This document shows, piece by piece, positions 47,219 through 56,539 of a stretch of 64,000 nt of DNA; positions within the stretch are counted from its first letter, which is position 1, and the number at the start of each line of letters is the position of its first letter. A model generated the notes under the pieces. That model saw only the letters and a program-made list of their open reading frames with translations, searched no databases and was not told where the DNA came from. The translations under genes and the position numbers were made by a program. The stretch lies in the NCBI RefSeq assembly GCF_021234875.1, contig NZ_JAJQVM010000025.1, positions 23,423 to 87,422 on the forward strand, in the 5' to 3' direction. Origin of the DNA: Marinibactrum halimedae. Lineage in GTDB: Bacteria > Pseudomonadota > Gammaproteobacteria > Pseudomonadales > Cellvibrionaceae.

Positions 47219-48850
47219 CTAACTGCCCAGTTTCCAACCATTGGTAATCGGATACCGACGGTCTCGCCCGAAACCACGCTGAGTAATTCGCACTCCAATA
47301 GGTGCTTGCCGACGCTTGTATTCATTGATATCCACTAATCGCAGAACCCGTCGCACTTCCTCTACCTTAAAACCGGCTTCCACAATGGTATCTGCACTTT
47401 GGTCTTGCTCAATATACCGCTCCAAAATCTGATCTAACACCTCGTAAGGCGGCAGGCTGTCTTCATCTTTTTGATCCGGTGCCAACTCCGCAGACGGTGG
47501 TCGCTCAATCACACTGACGGGTATGACTTCTTCTAACGTATTGCGATAACGAGAAAGCGCAAATACCAATGTTTTGGGCACGTCTTTTAAAACATCAAAG
47601 CCACCCGCCATATCACCATACAAGGTGGAATACCCCACCGCCATCTCACTTTTATTGCCAGTGGTTAAAACGAGATAGCCTTTTTTGTTTGAAATGGCCA
47701 TCAGCAAAACGCCTCGACACCGAGCCTGAAGGTTTTCTTCTGTGGTATCGATAGCCGTTCCGGCAAATTCTTCCGAGAGCGTCGCCATAAACGCCTCATA
47801 CATAGGTTCTATGCTCAATGACTGATATCGAACCCCCAATCGCTGAGCCTCATCTTCCGCATCGTTTTTCGATAAGTCCGAGGTGTAACGAAATGGCATC
47901 ATCACCGCCTCAACTCTGTCTGCACCCAACGCATCTACAGCAATGGCCAAGGTTAACGCCGAATCAATCCCACCTGACAGCCCCAGTACCACCCCTTTAA
48001 ACCCATTTTTATTCACATAATCCTTTACCCCCAAAACCAATGCCTGGTAAACCGCATCCAAATCAGTGGGCAAGGTAGAAAGCGGCTGTTTAACCGGCGA
48101 AACGCTCCCGTTTTCATCTATTTGCAACTCAATTGGAAACAACCCTTCCGCAAACAAAGGGGCTTGAGCAAACAACTCACCGTCTGCTGAAACCACTTTC
48201 GAACCACCGTCAAACACCAACTCATCTTGCCCCCCAACCAAGTTCGTATACACAACGGGCATGTCGCCCTCTTGTGCTCGAACTTTTAACAGAGATTGAC
48301 GCTCTTGGGACTTACCACGATGAAACGGTGAGGCATTAAGGTTCAACATCAATTTCGCCCCAGCACGTTTTGCTTGTGCCATGGGTTCGGTATGCCAGAT
48401 GTCTTCGCATACAGTAATAGCGGTAGGTATGCCATTAATCTCGACCACCAATGGTTGATCACCCGAAACAAAATAACGCTCTTCATCAAAGACTTGATAG
48501 TTGGGTAAGCACTGTTTAGCGTATTCGCCCACCCATACCCCCTTCGTACATACCCCTGCCATATTAAACACACGCCCAGCAACACGCTTGGGGTAACCCA
48601 ATACAATCGTTGCTTGAATGGTCTGCTCGGCAATTGAGGTTAATGCTTCATCAATACGCCCTTCTAAACTGGGCCGCAGTAACAAATCCTCTGGTGGATA
48701 ACCCGTCAACGTTAATTCAGGGAAAACAATAATATCCGCACCATGATCTGCCACCGCACGCTTTGCTTCATTAATCACCTTCTCTGTATTACCGTGAATA
48801 TCACCCACCATAAAATTCAACTGGGCCATCACAACGGATAATCTTTTCAT
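47219..48850 (-). CDS. nadE: Glutamine-dependent NAD+ synthetase
   Basis: Last step of NAD synthesis: amidates deamido-NAD with glutamine-derived ammonia. The frame reaches 48979, but the ATG at 48850 (GGAAA 7 bases upstream) gives the normal N-terminus MKRLSVVMAQLNFMVGDIHG and 543 residues. The N-terminal nitrilase-type glutaminase carries FPELTLTGYPPEDLLLRP (Glu) and ITVCEDIWH (Cys); the C-terminal synthetase has the ATP loop LGLSGGIDSALTLAIA and TTGNKSEMAVGYSTLYGDMAG. Extra residues upstream of the chosen start have no family support. Confidence 0.96.
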   Translation of the reverse strand: MKRLSVVMAQLNFMVGDIHGNTEKVINEAKRAVADHGADIIVFPELTLTGYPPEDLLLRPSLEGRIDEALTSIAEQTIQATIVLGYPKRVAGRVFNMAGVCTKGVWVGEYAKQCLPNYQVFDEERYFVSGDQPLVVEINGIPTAITVCEDIWHTEPMAQAKRAGAKLMLNLNASPFHRGKSQERQSLLKVRAQEGDMPVVYTNLVGGQDELVFDGGSKVVSADGELFAQAPLFAEGLFPIELQIDENGSVSPVKQPLSTLPTDLDAVYQALVLGVKDYVNKNGFKGVVLGLSGGIDSALTLAIAVDALGADRVEAVMMPFRYTSDLSKNDAEDEAQRLGVRYQSLSIEPMYEAFMATLSEEFAGTAIDTTEENLQARCRGVLLMAISNKKGYLVLTTGNKSEMAVGYSTLYGDMAGGFDVLKDVPKTLVFALSRYRNTLEEVIPVSVIERPPSAELAPDQKDEDSLPPYEVLDQILERYIEQDQSADTIVEAGFKVEEVRRVLRLVDINEYKRRQAPIGVRITQRGFGRDRRYPITNGWKLGS

Positions 48851-48965
48851 ACTGCTTTCCACTGTTAATTCGCTGAGTTCGATTTGCTTTGATTCTTGAG
48901 ATTTCGGTACATTATCGAAATTACGCTCATTGTCCGCAAAAAGGCAATGAAGCGCAAAAGCACAT

Positions 48966-49169
48966 ATGGTTAACAACACCTCGGATTACAACAGCGATTG
49001 GCTCAGAATTGTTATACCATGTGAAAATTATGTTATGTCGTATTGGAACCCATTTAACCACCCACGTTTACGTTACCTTTGGGCCTATGTCATTGATCGA
49101 AAAACACCCACTCGTTCCCTTACAACACGATTTTTCACTCGTCTACTTTACAGAAGGAAATCATCGTGA
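48966..49169 (+). CDS. Small hypothetical protein upstream of pilS, 67 aa
   Basis: A 67-codon frame whose TGA overlaps the GTG start of pilS (GTGA), as in coupled operon genes. The product has a well-formed, aromatic and Arg-rich C-terminal half (NPFNHPRLRYLWAYVIDRK, then RSLTTRFFTRLLYRRK). An internal ATG at 49035 (44 residues) is an alternative start. Another frame on the same strand overlaps it almost fully, so coding is supported mainly by the stop/start overlap and composition. No domain was recognised. Confidence 0.45.
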   Translation: MVNNTSDYNSDWLRIVIPCENYVMSYWNPFNHPRLRYLWAYVIDRKTPTRSLTTRFFTRLLYRRKSS

Positions 49170-50812
49170 CTGACGCTTATTCAGAGCGTGCAAAAAAAGA
49201 ACAACTCACACAAAAACTCAATAGTGTGGTTTTCCAAAATTACGGCCTACTGCGTGTATACACCTATTATAGGGCCGTTTTAGGTGTTCTTTTTTTAGGT
49301 ATGTACAGCTGGGGAATCGCAACTCAAGTCTTGGGCAGCGAAAATGGAAAGCTCTTCTTTTACACTGCCATCGGCTACTCCATTATTAATATTGGCACTC
49401 TGTTTCGGCTGTGGCGCTACCAATCTCAGACGAGCCTCTCGCGGCTAATCGCTTTGCTCATCATCGACATTGTCGCACTGGTCCTCATGATGCACGCCAG
49501 TGGTGGCATACAAAGTGGAATTGGCTATTTATTGATTATTACCGTCGCCGCAGGCTCTATTTTCCTCCAAGGACAAATGACGGTGTTTATTGCCGCCATG
49601 GCAACGGTGTCTGTGCTTTTGGAAACTACTATTGTTGCTCTCACCACAGATGTCGGAAGCCGTTCTGTTTTCTCTGCCGGCACATTGGGCATTTTACTAT
49701 TTATCACCGCTTTGCTTTTTCAGTACTTAACGCAGAAAATCAGAGAAAGCAGTGCTGAAGCACTCTTACAGGCTCAACAAGCAGCCCACGCCAAAGTGAT
49801 TTCTCAACAAATCATTTCACGAATGCGAACCGGGGTGATCGTGATTTCCTCTGAAGGTTATGTGCAACTCATTAATGATGCCGCATGTAAATTTGTGGGT
49901 TTGGACGATGCGAATAGCTTACACTATCAGGCAATCAGCCAGTGCCCTATCCTTTTTAACTGTTTTCACGAATGGAAGAAAAACCCTCGCAAAGCCACCA
50001 CACCCATTTATATTCCTGAAAGTAATCGTGAGGTGAGAATCAATTTTGCCTTTTTGGGCGAGACTGATAATTCGGACGTCCTCATTTTTATTGAAGACAA
50101 CCGACAATTGGCACAGGAGGCACAAAAACTCAAACTTGCCTCACTAGGTAAACTCACTGCCAGTATTGCCCATGAAATACGAAACCCACTTGGTGCGATA
50201 AGCCATGCCGCTCAGCTCATGGCCGAGACACCTGACTTAGATAATGGTAATCAACGACTGACAGAAATTATTGTTAATCACTCCAAACGCGTTAATCAAA
50301 TCATTGAAAATACGCTGCAATTATCACGGCGAAATCAGTCCAAACCAGAAATGCTGCAACTCAATGAATGGCTTCCACAATTTATCCGTGAATACCAAGA
50401 AGGGGGGGATTGTGATATTACACTACGCGATGATATTACCGATAGCACTCTTGCCAACATCAAAATCGACCCTCATCACTTCAAACAAATACTGACGAAT
50501 TTATTTGATAACGGCATTCGCTATAGTGAAATGGCCACCGGTCGAAAACAATTACTCATTTTATTGACACAAACTTCCGGCGACGAATTTACCGCAATAC
50601 AAGTTTTTGATGAAGGGCCCGGAGTCGATGAAAAGGATATCGCACACATTTTTGAACCTTTTTATACCACCGAAAATACAGGCTCTGGATTAGGACTCTA
50701 TATTTGCCGTGAATTGTGCGAATCTAATCAAGCGTCTCTCCATTACATCCACACTGGCGTCTCAAAAAGCTATTTTCAAATCAGCTTCGCTCACGCCCAA
50801 CAGGTTTTTTAG
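49166..50812 (+). CDS. pilS: Type IV pilus sensor histidine kinase PilS
   Basis: Sensor kinase that monitors pilin in the inner membrane and controls PilR. Start is GTG (49166-49168) with AAGGAA 7 bases before it. The 548-residue protein has six N-terminal membrane segments (about residues 28-190), a PAS domain (MRTGVIVISSEGYVQLINDAA), the H-box LTASIAHEIRNPLGAISHAA with the phosphorylated His336, and the ATPase boxes NLFDNGIRYS, DEGPGVDEKDIAHIFEPFYTT and GSGLGLYICREL. It ends 3 bases before pilR. Confidence 0.95.
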   Translation: MTDAYSERAKKEQLTQKLNSVVFQNYGLLRVYTYYRAVLGVLFLGMYSWGIATQVLGSENGKLFFYTAIGYSIINIGTLFRLWRYQSQTSLSRLIALLIIDIVALVLMMHASGGIQSGIGYLLIITVAAGSIFLQGQMTVFIAAMATVSVLLETTIVALTTDVGSRSVFSAGTLGILLFITALLFQYLTQKIRESSAEALLQAQQAAHAKVISQQIISRMRTGVIVISSEGYVQLINDAACKFVGLDDANSLHYQAISQCPILFNCFHEWKKNPRKATTPIYIPESNREVRINFAFLGETDNSDVLIFIEDNRQLAQEAQKLKLASLGKLTASIAHEIRNPLGAISHAAQLMAETPDLDNGNQRLTEIIVNHSKRVNQIIENTLQLSRRNQSKPEMLQLNEWLPQFIREYQEGGDCDITLRDDITDSTLANIKIDPHHFKQILTNLFDNGIRYSEMATGRKQLLILLTQTSGDEFTAIQVFDEGPGVDEKDIAHIFEPFYTTENTGSGLGLYICRELCESNQASLHYIHTGVSKSYFQISFAHAQQVF

Positions 50813-50815
50813 CGA

Positions 50816-52174
50816 ATGACACACACAGCACTCATTATCGATGACGAACCGGACATTCTTGAATTACTGGAAATTACCCTTGAAAGAATGGGCGTGAAAG
50901 CCCATAAGTCCCCTAACTTAACCAACGCTCGGACCAAGCTTCAGGAAAACCAGTATGATTTTTGCCTGACAGATATGCGATTACCCGATGGTAACGGTAT
51001 TGATCTCGTAAAAGAATTACAAACGGATTACCCAAACCTTCCCGTCGCCGTCTTTACCGCTCATGGAAATATGGATACCGCTGTCGAAGCAATGAAGGCC
51101 GGTGCTTTTGACTTCATTACCAAACCCGTTGACCTCGAATTATTGCGACAGTTGGTGAATACCGCCCTTTCAATGAGCAAACCAACGACTAACTCACCAA
51201 TAAATGATGACTTAATTAAGGGCCAGGCCGAAAGCGTAAAAGTTTTGAGAAAAAAAATTACAAAACTCGCGCGCTCACAAGCACCCGTATTTATCAGTGG
51301 TGAATCCGGTAGCGGAAAAGAGCTAGTAGCAAGATCCATTCACAACCATGGGCCAAGAGCAGAAAGCCCTTTTATTGCTGTCAACTGCGGTGCTATTCCC
51401 ACCGATTTAATGGAAAGCGAATTTTTTGGTCATAAGAAGGGCACTTTTACCGGAGCACATCAAGACAAAAAAGGGTTATTTCAAGCAGCCAATGGCGGCA
51501 CTTTATTTTTAGATGAAGTGGCAGACCTCCCATTGGATATGCAAGTCAAATTACTTCGCGCCATTCAAGAAAAAGCCATCCGTATGGTCGGAGATGCCAA
51601 AGAGATTAAAATTGATGTGCGTATTCTCAGTGCGACTCATAAAAACCTGGCCAATGCGGTCAGCAATGGTGACTTTCGCTCTGACCTGTATTATCGAATC
51701 AATGTCATAGAAATTGATGTACCGCCACTGCGTGATCGAAAGGGGGATATTCAATTACTGGCTGAGTTCTTCCTAGAAAAGTTCGCTGAAGAAATGCAAT
51801 GTAACCCGGCTCAACTTCAAAAAAATGCCTTAACGACCCTTGAGCAATACACTTTTCCGGGCAATGTGCGTGAATTGGAAAACATATTAGAGCGAGCTTA
51901 TACCTTGTGTGATGGCGATATCATCACCATCGATGATTTACAGCTAAACCGGAAAAACGAGCCCCCTTCACAACAACCCAAGAGTACTCCTTCCGACATC
52001 AATGTGGCAGAAATTCAGAATTTGGACGAATACCTGGCGGATATTGAGCGAGACATTCTCGTCAATGCCCTTGAACAAAACCGCTGGAATAGAACCGCAA
52101 CCGCTAAATCCCTAGGGATCACCTTTCGCTCTTTGCGCTACCGGTTGAAAAAACTGGGGCTGGAAGAAGATTAA
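50816..52174 (+). CDS. pilR: Sigma-54-dependent response regulator PilR
   Basis: NtrC-type activator of pilA. The 452-residue protein has a receiver domain with phospho-acceptor Asp53 (LTDMRLPDG) and FITKPVD, then the AAA+ domain with Walker A GESGSGKE, the sigma-54 contact loop KKGTFTGAHQD (a GTFTGA variant of GAFTGA), Walker B GGTLFLDEVADLPLDMQ and arginine-finger region. The C-terminal Fis-type helix-turn-helix is ALEQNRWNRTATAKSLGITFRSLRYRLKKLG (key part TATAKSLGITFRSLRYRLK). It is expressed with pilS and probably acts on the sigma-54-like site at 32318-32333. Confidence 0.97.
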   Translation: MTHTALIIDDEPDILELLEITLERMGVKAHKSPNLTNARTKLQENQYDFCLTDMRLPDGNGIDLVKELQTDYPNLPVAVFTAHGNMDTAVEAMKAGAFDFITKPVDLELLRQLVNTALSMSKPTTNSPINDDLIKGQAESVKVLRKKITKLARSQAPVFISGESGSGKELVARSIHNHGPRAESPFIAVNCGAIPTDLMESEFFGHKKGTFTGAHQDKKGLFQAANGGTLFLDEVADLPLDMQVKLLRAIQEKAIRMVGDAKEIKIDVRILSATHKNLANAVSNGDFRSDLYYRINVIEIDVPPLRDRKGDIQLLAEFFLEKFAEEMQCNPAQLQKNALTTLEQYTFPGNVRELENILERAYTLCDGDIITIDDLQLNRKNEPPSQQPKSTPSDINVAEIQNLDEYLADIERDILVNALEQNRWNRTATAKSLGITFRSLRYRLKKLGLEED

Positions 52175-52191
52175 TCCTCAACTGAGTAAAG

Positions 52192-52223
52192 AATCATCAC
52201 AAAAGACTATTTTTGTGATGATT
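52192..52223. terminator. Hairpin after pilR
   Basis: AATCATCACAAAA and TTTTGTGATGATT form a perfect 13-bp stem with a 6-base loop, 18 bases after the pilR stop. Only TTCG follows, so the T-run is within the stem; it is a probable terminator. Confidence 0.6.
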
Positions 52224-52280
52224 TTCGCGCCAAAAAACTATAAACTCTTTATTATAACGTTTTCGGTGGTTACGAATGTA

Positions 52281-52359
52281 CTTTCATAACGAAAAGATGC
52301 CTTTCATAATGGAAAGATTCTTTCACACCGGAGAGATGCTTCTCCTTACAGAAAGCACC
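52281..52359. repeat. Degenerate 20-bp tandem repeat upstream of FimT-like gene
   Basis: CTTTCATAACGAAAAGATGC, CTTTCATAATGGAAAGATTC, TTTCACACCGGAGAGATGC and TTCTCCTTACAGAAAGCACC follow one another (52281-52359). The first two share 17 of 20 bases; later units decay. It lies in the 269-base gap between pilR and the FimT-like gene. Confidence 0.5.
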
Positions 52360-52443
52360 TTTTATTGAATAGCTTCATACCACCACGAAATAATTTGGAT
52401 TACTCAATATTATCGTCGCCTCCTTCGACAAAGGATTGTCAAA

Positions 52444-53004
52444 ATGAAACATCAACAGGGTTACACCTTCATCGAAATATTCTTTACGCTATGCATTGCT
52501 ACCATATTGGTCTCCATGGCACTCCCTAGCTGGTCAGCATTTCAGGACAGGAACACACAGAGCATCAGCTATAATGCTCTGCTTAGTGCAGTGAACTTTG
52601 CTCGTATGCAAGCCATTTCTCAAGGAGAACACACCACCCTCTGCCCTAAACAAACTCCCAACACCTGTGGAACCGATTGGACCAATGGCATTTTGGTATT
52701 TACGGATAAAAACCGAAATGGCAGTATCGACAACGCTGAAACTCCACTCAGAGAGTTCACTTTATCCTCAAAAGAGCACTCGCTCATTTGGTCGTCTTTC
52801 CAACGTAAAACCTACTTAACGTTTACGCGTGAAGGAGTGACGGCGAACCAAAATGGCACCTTCGTTTACTGCCCAGCAAATAAAACGCCTGACTTGGGAT
52901 GGGCAATGATTATTAATAAAGCCGGGCGTGTTTATCGTGGTGTCGACAGCAACAACAATGGCATTGAAGAAAGAAGCAATGGGAAGGATATTCAATGCTC
53001 GTAA
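52444..53004 (+). CDS. fimT: FimT/GspH-type minor pilin
   Basis: A 186-residue pseudopilin-like protein. The leader MKHQQG is followed by YTFIEIFFTLCIATILVSMALPSW, so PilD would cut before Tyr rather than the usual Phe/Met, while Glu5 is kept (seen in YTFIEIFFTLCIATIL). The rest fits GspH/FimT: NARMQAISQGEHTTLCP-like segment (ARMQAISQGEHTTLCPKQ), NGILVFTDKNRNGSIDNAE and FTREGVTANQNGTFVYCP, with cysteines that can pair. AAAGGA stands 8 bases before the ATG. FimT proteins act in pilus assembly priming and, in some species, DNA binding for competence. It lies opposite to the minor pilin operon and converges with pilY1. Confidence 0.85.
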   Translation: MKHQQGYTFIEIFFTLCIATILVSMALPSWSAFQDRNTQSISYNALLSAVNFARMQAISQGEHTTLCPKQTPNTCGTDWTNGILVFTDKNRNGSIDNAETPLREFTLSSKEHSLIWSSFQRKTYLTFTREGVTANQNGTFVYCPANKTPDLGWAMIINKAGRVYRGVDSNNNGIEERSNGKDIQCS

Positions 53005-53055
53005 GTGCGAGTTAAATGTGAGTATTAAAATCAAATACAAAAATAAAGCGTTCTG

Positions 53056-53087
53056 AAAAATCGCGACTACTCTGCCGCGATTTTTTC
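53056..53087. terminator. Bidirectional terminator between fimT and pilY1
   Basis: AAAAATCGCG and CGCGATTTTT (53056-53065 and 53076-53085) with a 10-base loop, T-rich on both exits. It separates the convergent fimT-like and pilY1 genes. Confidence 0.85.
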
Positions 53088-53109
53088 TCTCTATGAAACG
53101 ATCAAGCGA

Positions 53110-56100
53110 TCAATTTGGTATACGCTCTTCCCACAGCAATCGTCCCGCTCTACCATCGCCAAATACATTCACTTGCCGCTCCTGAATCGTACCATCAGAC
53201 CCTGGCGTGTACTGCCTACCTCCCAAGAACCCAGACTGATTCGGAATCCCATTGTAGAATGCCTCACCTACATAAGGGTAATCAAATTGACCATCGTTAT
53301 TCACATCAAAAATTCCTTCCTGAGGGGACAAACCTGTGAGTAAATCCACACTCATCAACCAGCCTCTTCCTCCATCAGAGCAAGCAGTCGTATCAGGAAT
53401 AATGGTATTGAAAAATAACACGCTACCACGAATTGAAGCATCGGAAACGACCCTTTCTCCCTCAAGAATCCCTCCCATATTGAGGTCAACGAACCAACCA
53501 TTATGAGTTTGCCAATTCAGGATGTTGTCATTTACAGGATTTCCATTCACATCCGTTGCCGGTTGTTCCATCACCGTCCGTAAGCCACCACTGGAAACCA
53601 ACGTGCGCTCTGCAAACGTGGAACGATCTAATTCAAAAGCCCCTCGATCCCACACAGCATAAAAACTTTGCTCATCGGTATAGTTATTCACATCTGAAGG
53701 TTGAATAAAACGGCCCGTACCAAAAAATACCAATACATTAGGGACATTGGCATTAGGACCAGTCTCAGCAGTTGTCACATTAGTGTTGAAATCAACAATG
53801 GGTGCCGCCGTAATGGGTTGCCGCTGATCACGGTCATTTTTAGCGGTGAACAGTGGTAAAGGAGATTGACCTCCAGACGTAGAGGAAGCAACGCCCCAAT
53901 TATTATCGTTCGTAGATGAGACATCAAACGCCCACATATTCCCGTCAAGATCTCCGGCATAAATCCGATCTGCCACCATATCGCCATCTATATCAATAAC
54001 ACGAGGAGTGGACAATCCATTCGTAACGCGGGTTGCTTTCGATTCAGTACTGATGCGCAGATAATCCGAGCCTTCAGTCCAAACGCCATCTAATCCACCA
54101 TCCAAATACAAAATGAATAAATCGGCAAAACCTTGACCAGTGTTGTTGTAACCATTTCCTAAAATGGCTGCCCAACGTCCATTTTGCATCATTGCAATGG
54201 TTGGAGGGCTGTAGACATACCCAAGATTATTATTGTCATCAGAATCAAACTCCCAGAGTACCAATTCATCGGCCAAAGTCTCATCGGAAAATTCAGTAGG
54301 GTCGGTTACATCCAATGCAAAAATACCTCTCCCACCGGCTCTCAACCCACCAATCAAGACGGTTCTCCACGCCTCACTGCCATTGGTGGTTCTGGGAATA
54401 TAGACATCAGAAATACTGGGGGTTAAGTCAACATAAAATGTATGCTCATACTTTTGATTTGCAAGATAATGTAAACCGGTATCAAGAGCGCTACTGTCAT
54501 AAAGCTGACTGGGAATGTACGCAATAACTTCTTGGCCTGCATTGCTCCCGGTTAAATTACCCACCACACCATGCAACATGCCATCGTTCGCCCCAAAATA
54601 GAGAACCGGTGTTCGTGAAGCCGCAACCCCTTGCCTAAAACTGTTATAGTCATCGCCGCTGCCCCCAAAACGGCTATCATCACTATAGCTGGGGTAATCT
54701 AACTGAGGGGCACCAACATAAACGGGGGTAGAATTAACAATATCACCCAATACACTGGAGCGAATGCGAAGATCACCTGCATCATTTCCTTCTAAGGTTC
54801 GATTTCCTCTTAAATAGCGTAGGACATCTCGTCCAAGTGAATTATCTCTGGAACCTGAACCGTCATAACCCAAATCATTCTTCTGACTCGCCGTTAAATT
54901 GGCCCACCTAAATTCAACCCCTTCCGCACTTTCGGGGTTATAGGTCAATATATTTCTACTTCCTGGGCGTTGGCTGTCTATTTTATCACTGGCATCCCAA
55001 GACTCCGTACTAGACACCTCTCCTGTTTGGCTCAACTCATAAGCAAAAAGATTTCCCGACCAACGTGCTGTATTAAACTGCGCCAAGAATACTGCACTAT
55101 CCGTCGTTAACTCTGCCGAGTTAAACGCGACTGACCCAAGTGTACCGATTTGTTCTTGAATATCAGAGATGGCACTGTTCAACGCACTTTGTAATTCCGA
55201 CGCATCTTCAGCGGTAATATAGGTTGTACCGGAATTCGTCGCCGCTCTGGGCAGCAACGGGCTATCCAATAATGCTTGATCGGCAAATCCAATAAAATAA
55301 GATTTAATGTTATTAATTTCCTCTGAGCCATCGGAATTATCTAAATCCGGACGTAAATCCATTTCATAAAGCGCCAATGCCACATCTTCTGGATAATCAC
55401 CAGTAATTGGGCTAGTTGCGTCATAACCTTGTAAATAGGTACTAACATCATTATCGCTTGTTGGTAATCCATCGGTTAAAGACACAATAAAATTTTTCTG
55501 GCAAGAATACTGAATGATAGGATCAGATGCGGTTGGCGTCGATTGTGTTTGCCTTAAAACAGGAGACCAATAACTAGGGGTATCATTAAAAATACTACTA
55601 CCAGAGACATAATTATCAGAACTATTAATTGCGCCATTATTAGGATGCAACCGTAAACGGTTATCTTGAAATCCTTGAATAAAATACCGTCCAATACCTT
55701 CCAATGATTCGGCCAGAGGGGTGGTACCTCCAGCACTTAGACTGTTAACACCATTGATCAAGCGCGTTCGATGGCTGTCTGTCATATCCGTAAGGCCAAC
55801 ATCCACGTTGGCCCCTCTACCACCGTTAAATGACATAACACCAACACGAATATCATCCAACCCAGAAATGATATCTATAGCGGCTTCTCTTGCCACTTCC
55901 ATACGAGTTTTTGCTTCTGGTTTTACGCCGGCTCCAGAAAAATAATCAAAGGACGTCTGATCGCTATTAGAATAATACCAGTTGAGGTAATTACCCGTAT
56001 AAGTTCCATAAAAGCCTTGTAAACTAGCTTCATAATTTGCATTAGGGTCAAAGCACATTTTATTCACTGCATAAGGTGAATTTCGAGTTAGATCCGTTCC

Positions 56101-56448
56101 CCATACAAAAATATTACGGTTAAAGGAAAATGGGCTAGTCCTCGTCAAAATAAATATTTGATCATTATCTTCATCTCCTCCTGTAACGATATATAAAGAA
56201 GGATCAATCTGAAATCGCTCAGGACAATCAAAGGAAAACGTTCCTTCAGAAAAAGGGGCAGCAGGTGCAATTGTCGTCATGGAGCCCGAATCATCAATAA
56301 GAAACATAAGGTTTGGAGGGACTGCCGATGCCACAACCAGCGGATCTGACGACAAGGTCAACTCGGCAGCACTACTTAAAGTGCCGAATGTCATGAATAC
56401 CGAGAAAGAAAAAACCGAAGAGATTTTTAACCATTTTTTTGTCAACAT
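53110..56448 (-). CDS. pilY1: Pilus tip adhesin / biogenesis protein PilY1
   Basis: PilY1 sits at the pilus tip and takes part in adhesion, mechanosensing and calcium-controlled retraction. The ATG at 56448 (GAGGG upstream) gives 1112 residues and the signal peptide MLTKKWLKISSVFSFSVFMTFGTLSSA (cleavage likely after SSA). An N-terminal vWA domain has the MIDAS motif IDDSGSM near residue 50 and the TTPLAESLEGIG segment. The C-terminal half is a PilY1 beta-propeller: FGANDGMLHGVVG, VLIGGLRAGGRGIFALDVT, and the calcium loop DIDGDMVADRIYAGDLDGN. It is the last gene of the minor pilin operon, 91 bases after pilX. Confidence 0.95.
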   Translation of the reverse strand: MLTKKWLKISSVFSFSVFMTFGTLSSAAELTLSSDPLVVASAVPPNLMFLIDDSGSMTTIAPAAPFSEGTFSFDCPERFQIDPSLYIVTGGDEDNDQIFILTRTSPFSFNRNIFVWGTDLTRNSPYAVNKMCFDPNANYEASLQGFYGTYTGNYLNWYYSNSDQTSFDYFSGAGVKPEAKTRMEVAREAAIDIISGLDDIRVGVMSFNGGRGANVDVGLTDMTDSHRTRLINGVNSLSAGGTTPLAESLEGIGRYFIQGFQDNRLRLHPNNGAINSSDNYVSGSSIFNDTPSYWSPVLRQTQSTPTASDPIIQYSCQKNFIVSLTDGLPTSDNDVSTYLQGYDATSPITGDYPEDVALALYEMDLRPDLDNSDGSEEINNIKSYFIGFADQALLDSPLLPRAATNSGTTYITAEDASELQSALNSAISDIQEQIGTLGSVAFNSAELTTDSAVFLAQFNTARWSGNLFAYELSQTGEVSSTESWDASDKIDSQRPGSRNILTYNPESAEGVEFRWANLTASQKNDLGYDGSGSRDNSLGRDVLRYLRGNRTLEGNDAGDLRIRSSVLGDIVNSTPVYVGAPQLDYPSYSDDSRFGGSGDDYNSFRQGVAASRTPVLYFGANDGMLHGVVGNLTGSNAGQEVIAYIPSQLYDSSALDTGLHYLANQKYEHTFYVDLTPSISDVYIPRTTNGSEAWRTVLIGGLRAGGRGIFALDVTDPTEFSDETLADELVLWEFDSDDNNNLGYVYSPPTIAMMQNGRWAAILGNGYNNTGQGFADLFILYLDGGLDGVWTEGSDYLRISTESKATRVTNGLSTPRVIDIDGDMVADRIYAGDLDGNMWAFDVSSTNDNNWGVASSTSGGQSPLPLFTAKNDRDQRQPITAAPIVDFNTNVTTAETGPNANVPNVLVFFGTGRFIQPSDVNNYTDEQSFYAVWDRGAFELDRSTFAERTLVSSGGLRTVMEQPATDVNGNPVNDNILNWQTHNGWFVDLNMGGILEGERVVSDASIRGSVLFFNTIIPDTTACSDGGRGWLMSVDLLTGLSPQEGIFDVNNDGQFDYPYVGEAFYNGIPNQSGFLGGRQYTPGSDGTIQERQVNVFGDGRAGRLLWEERIPN

Positions 56449-56539
56449 AATACTACCCTCTGCCTGTAGGCAAAGATAATGAAAAATCAGAAACTTCACG
56501 TTTGACGACATATTGAAATGCCGAAAAATTAAAAGTTAA

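Noticed and set aside
48851..48979. Upstream extension of nadE
   Set aside because: The first 43 residues have no counterpart in NAD synthetases; the domain begins at the ATG at 48850.
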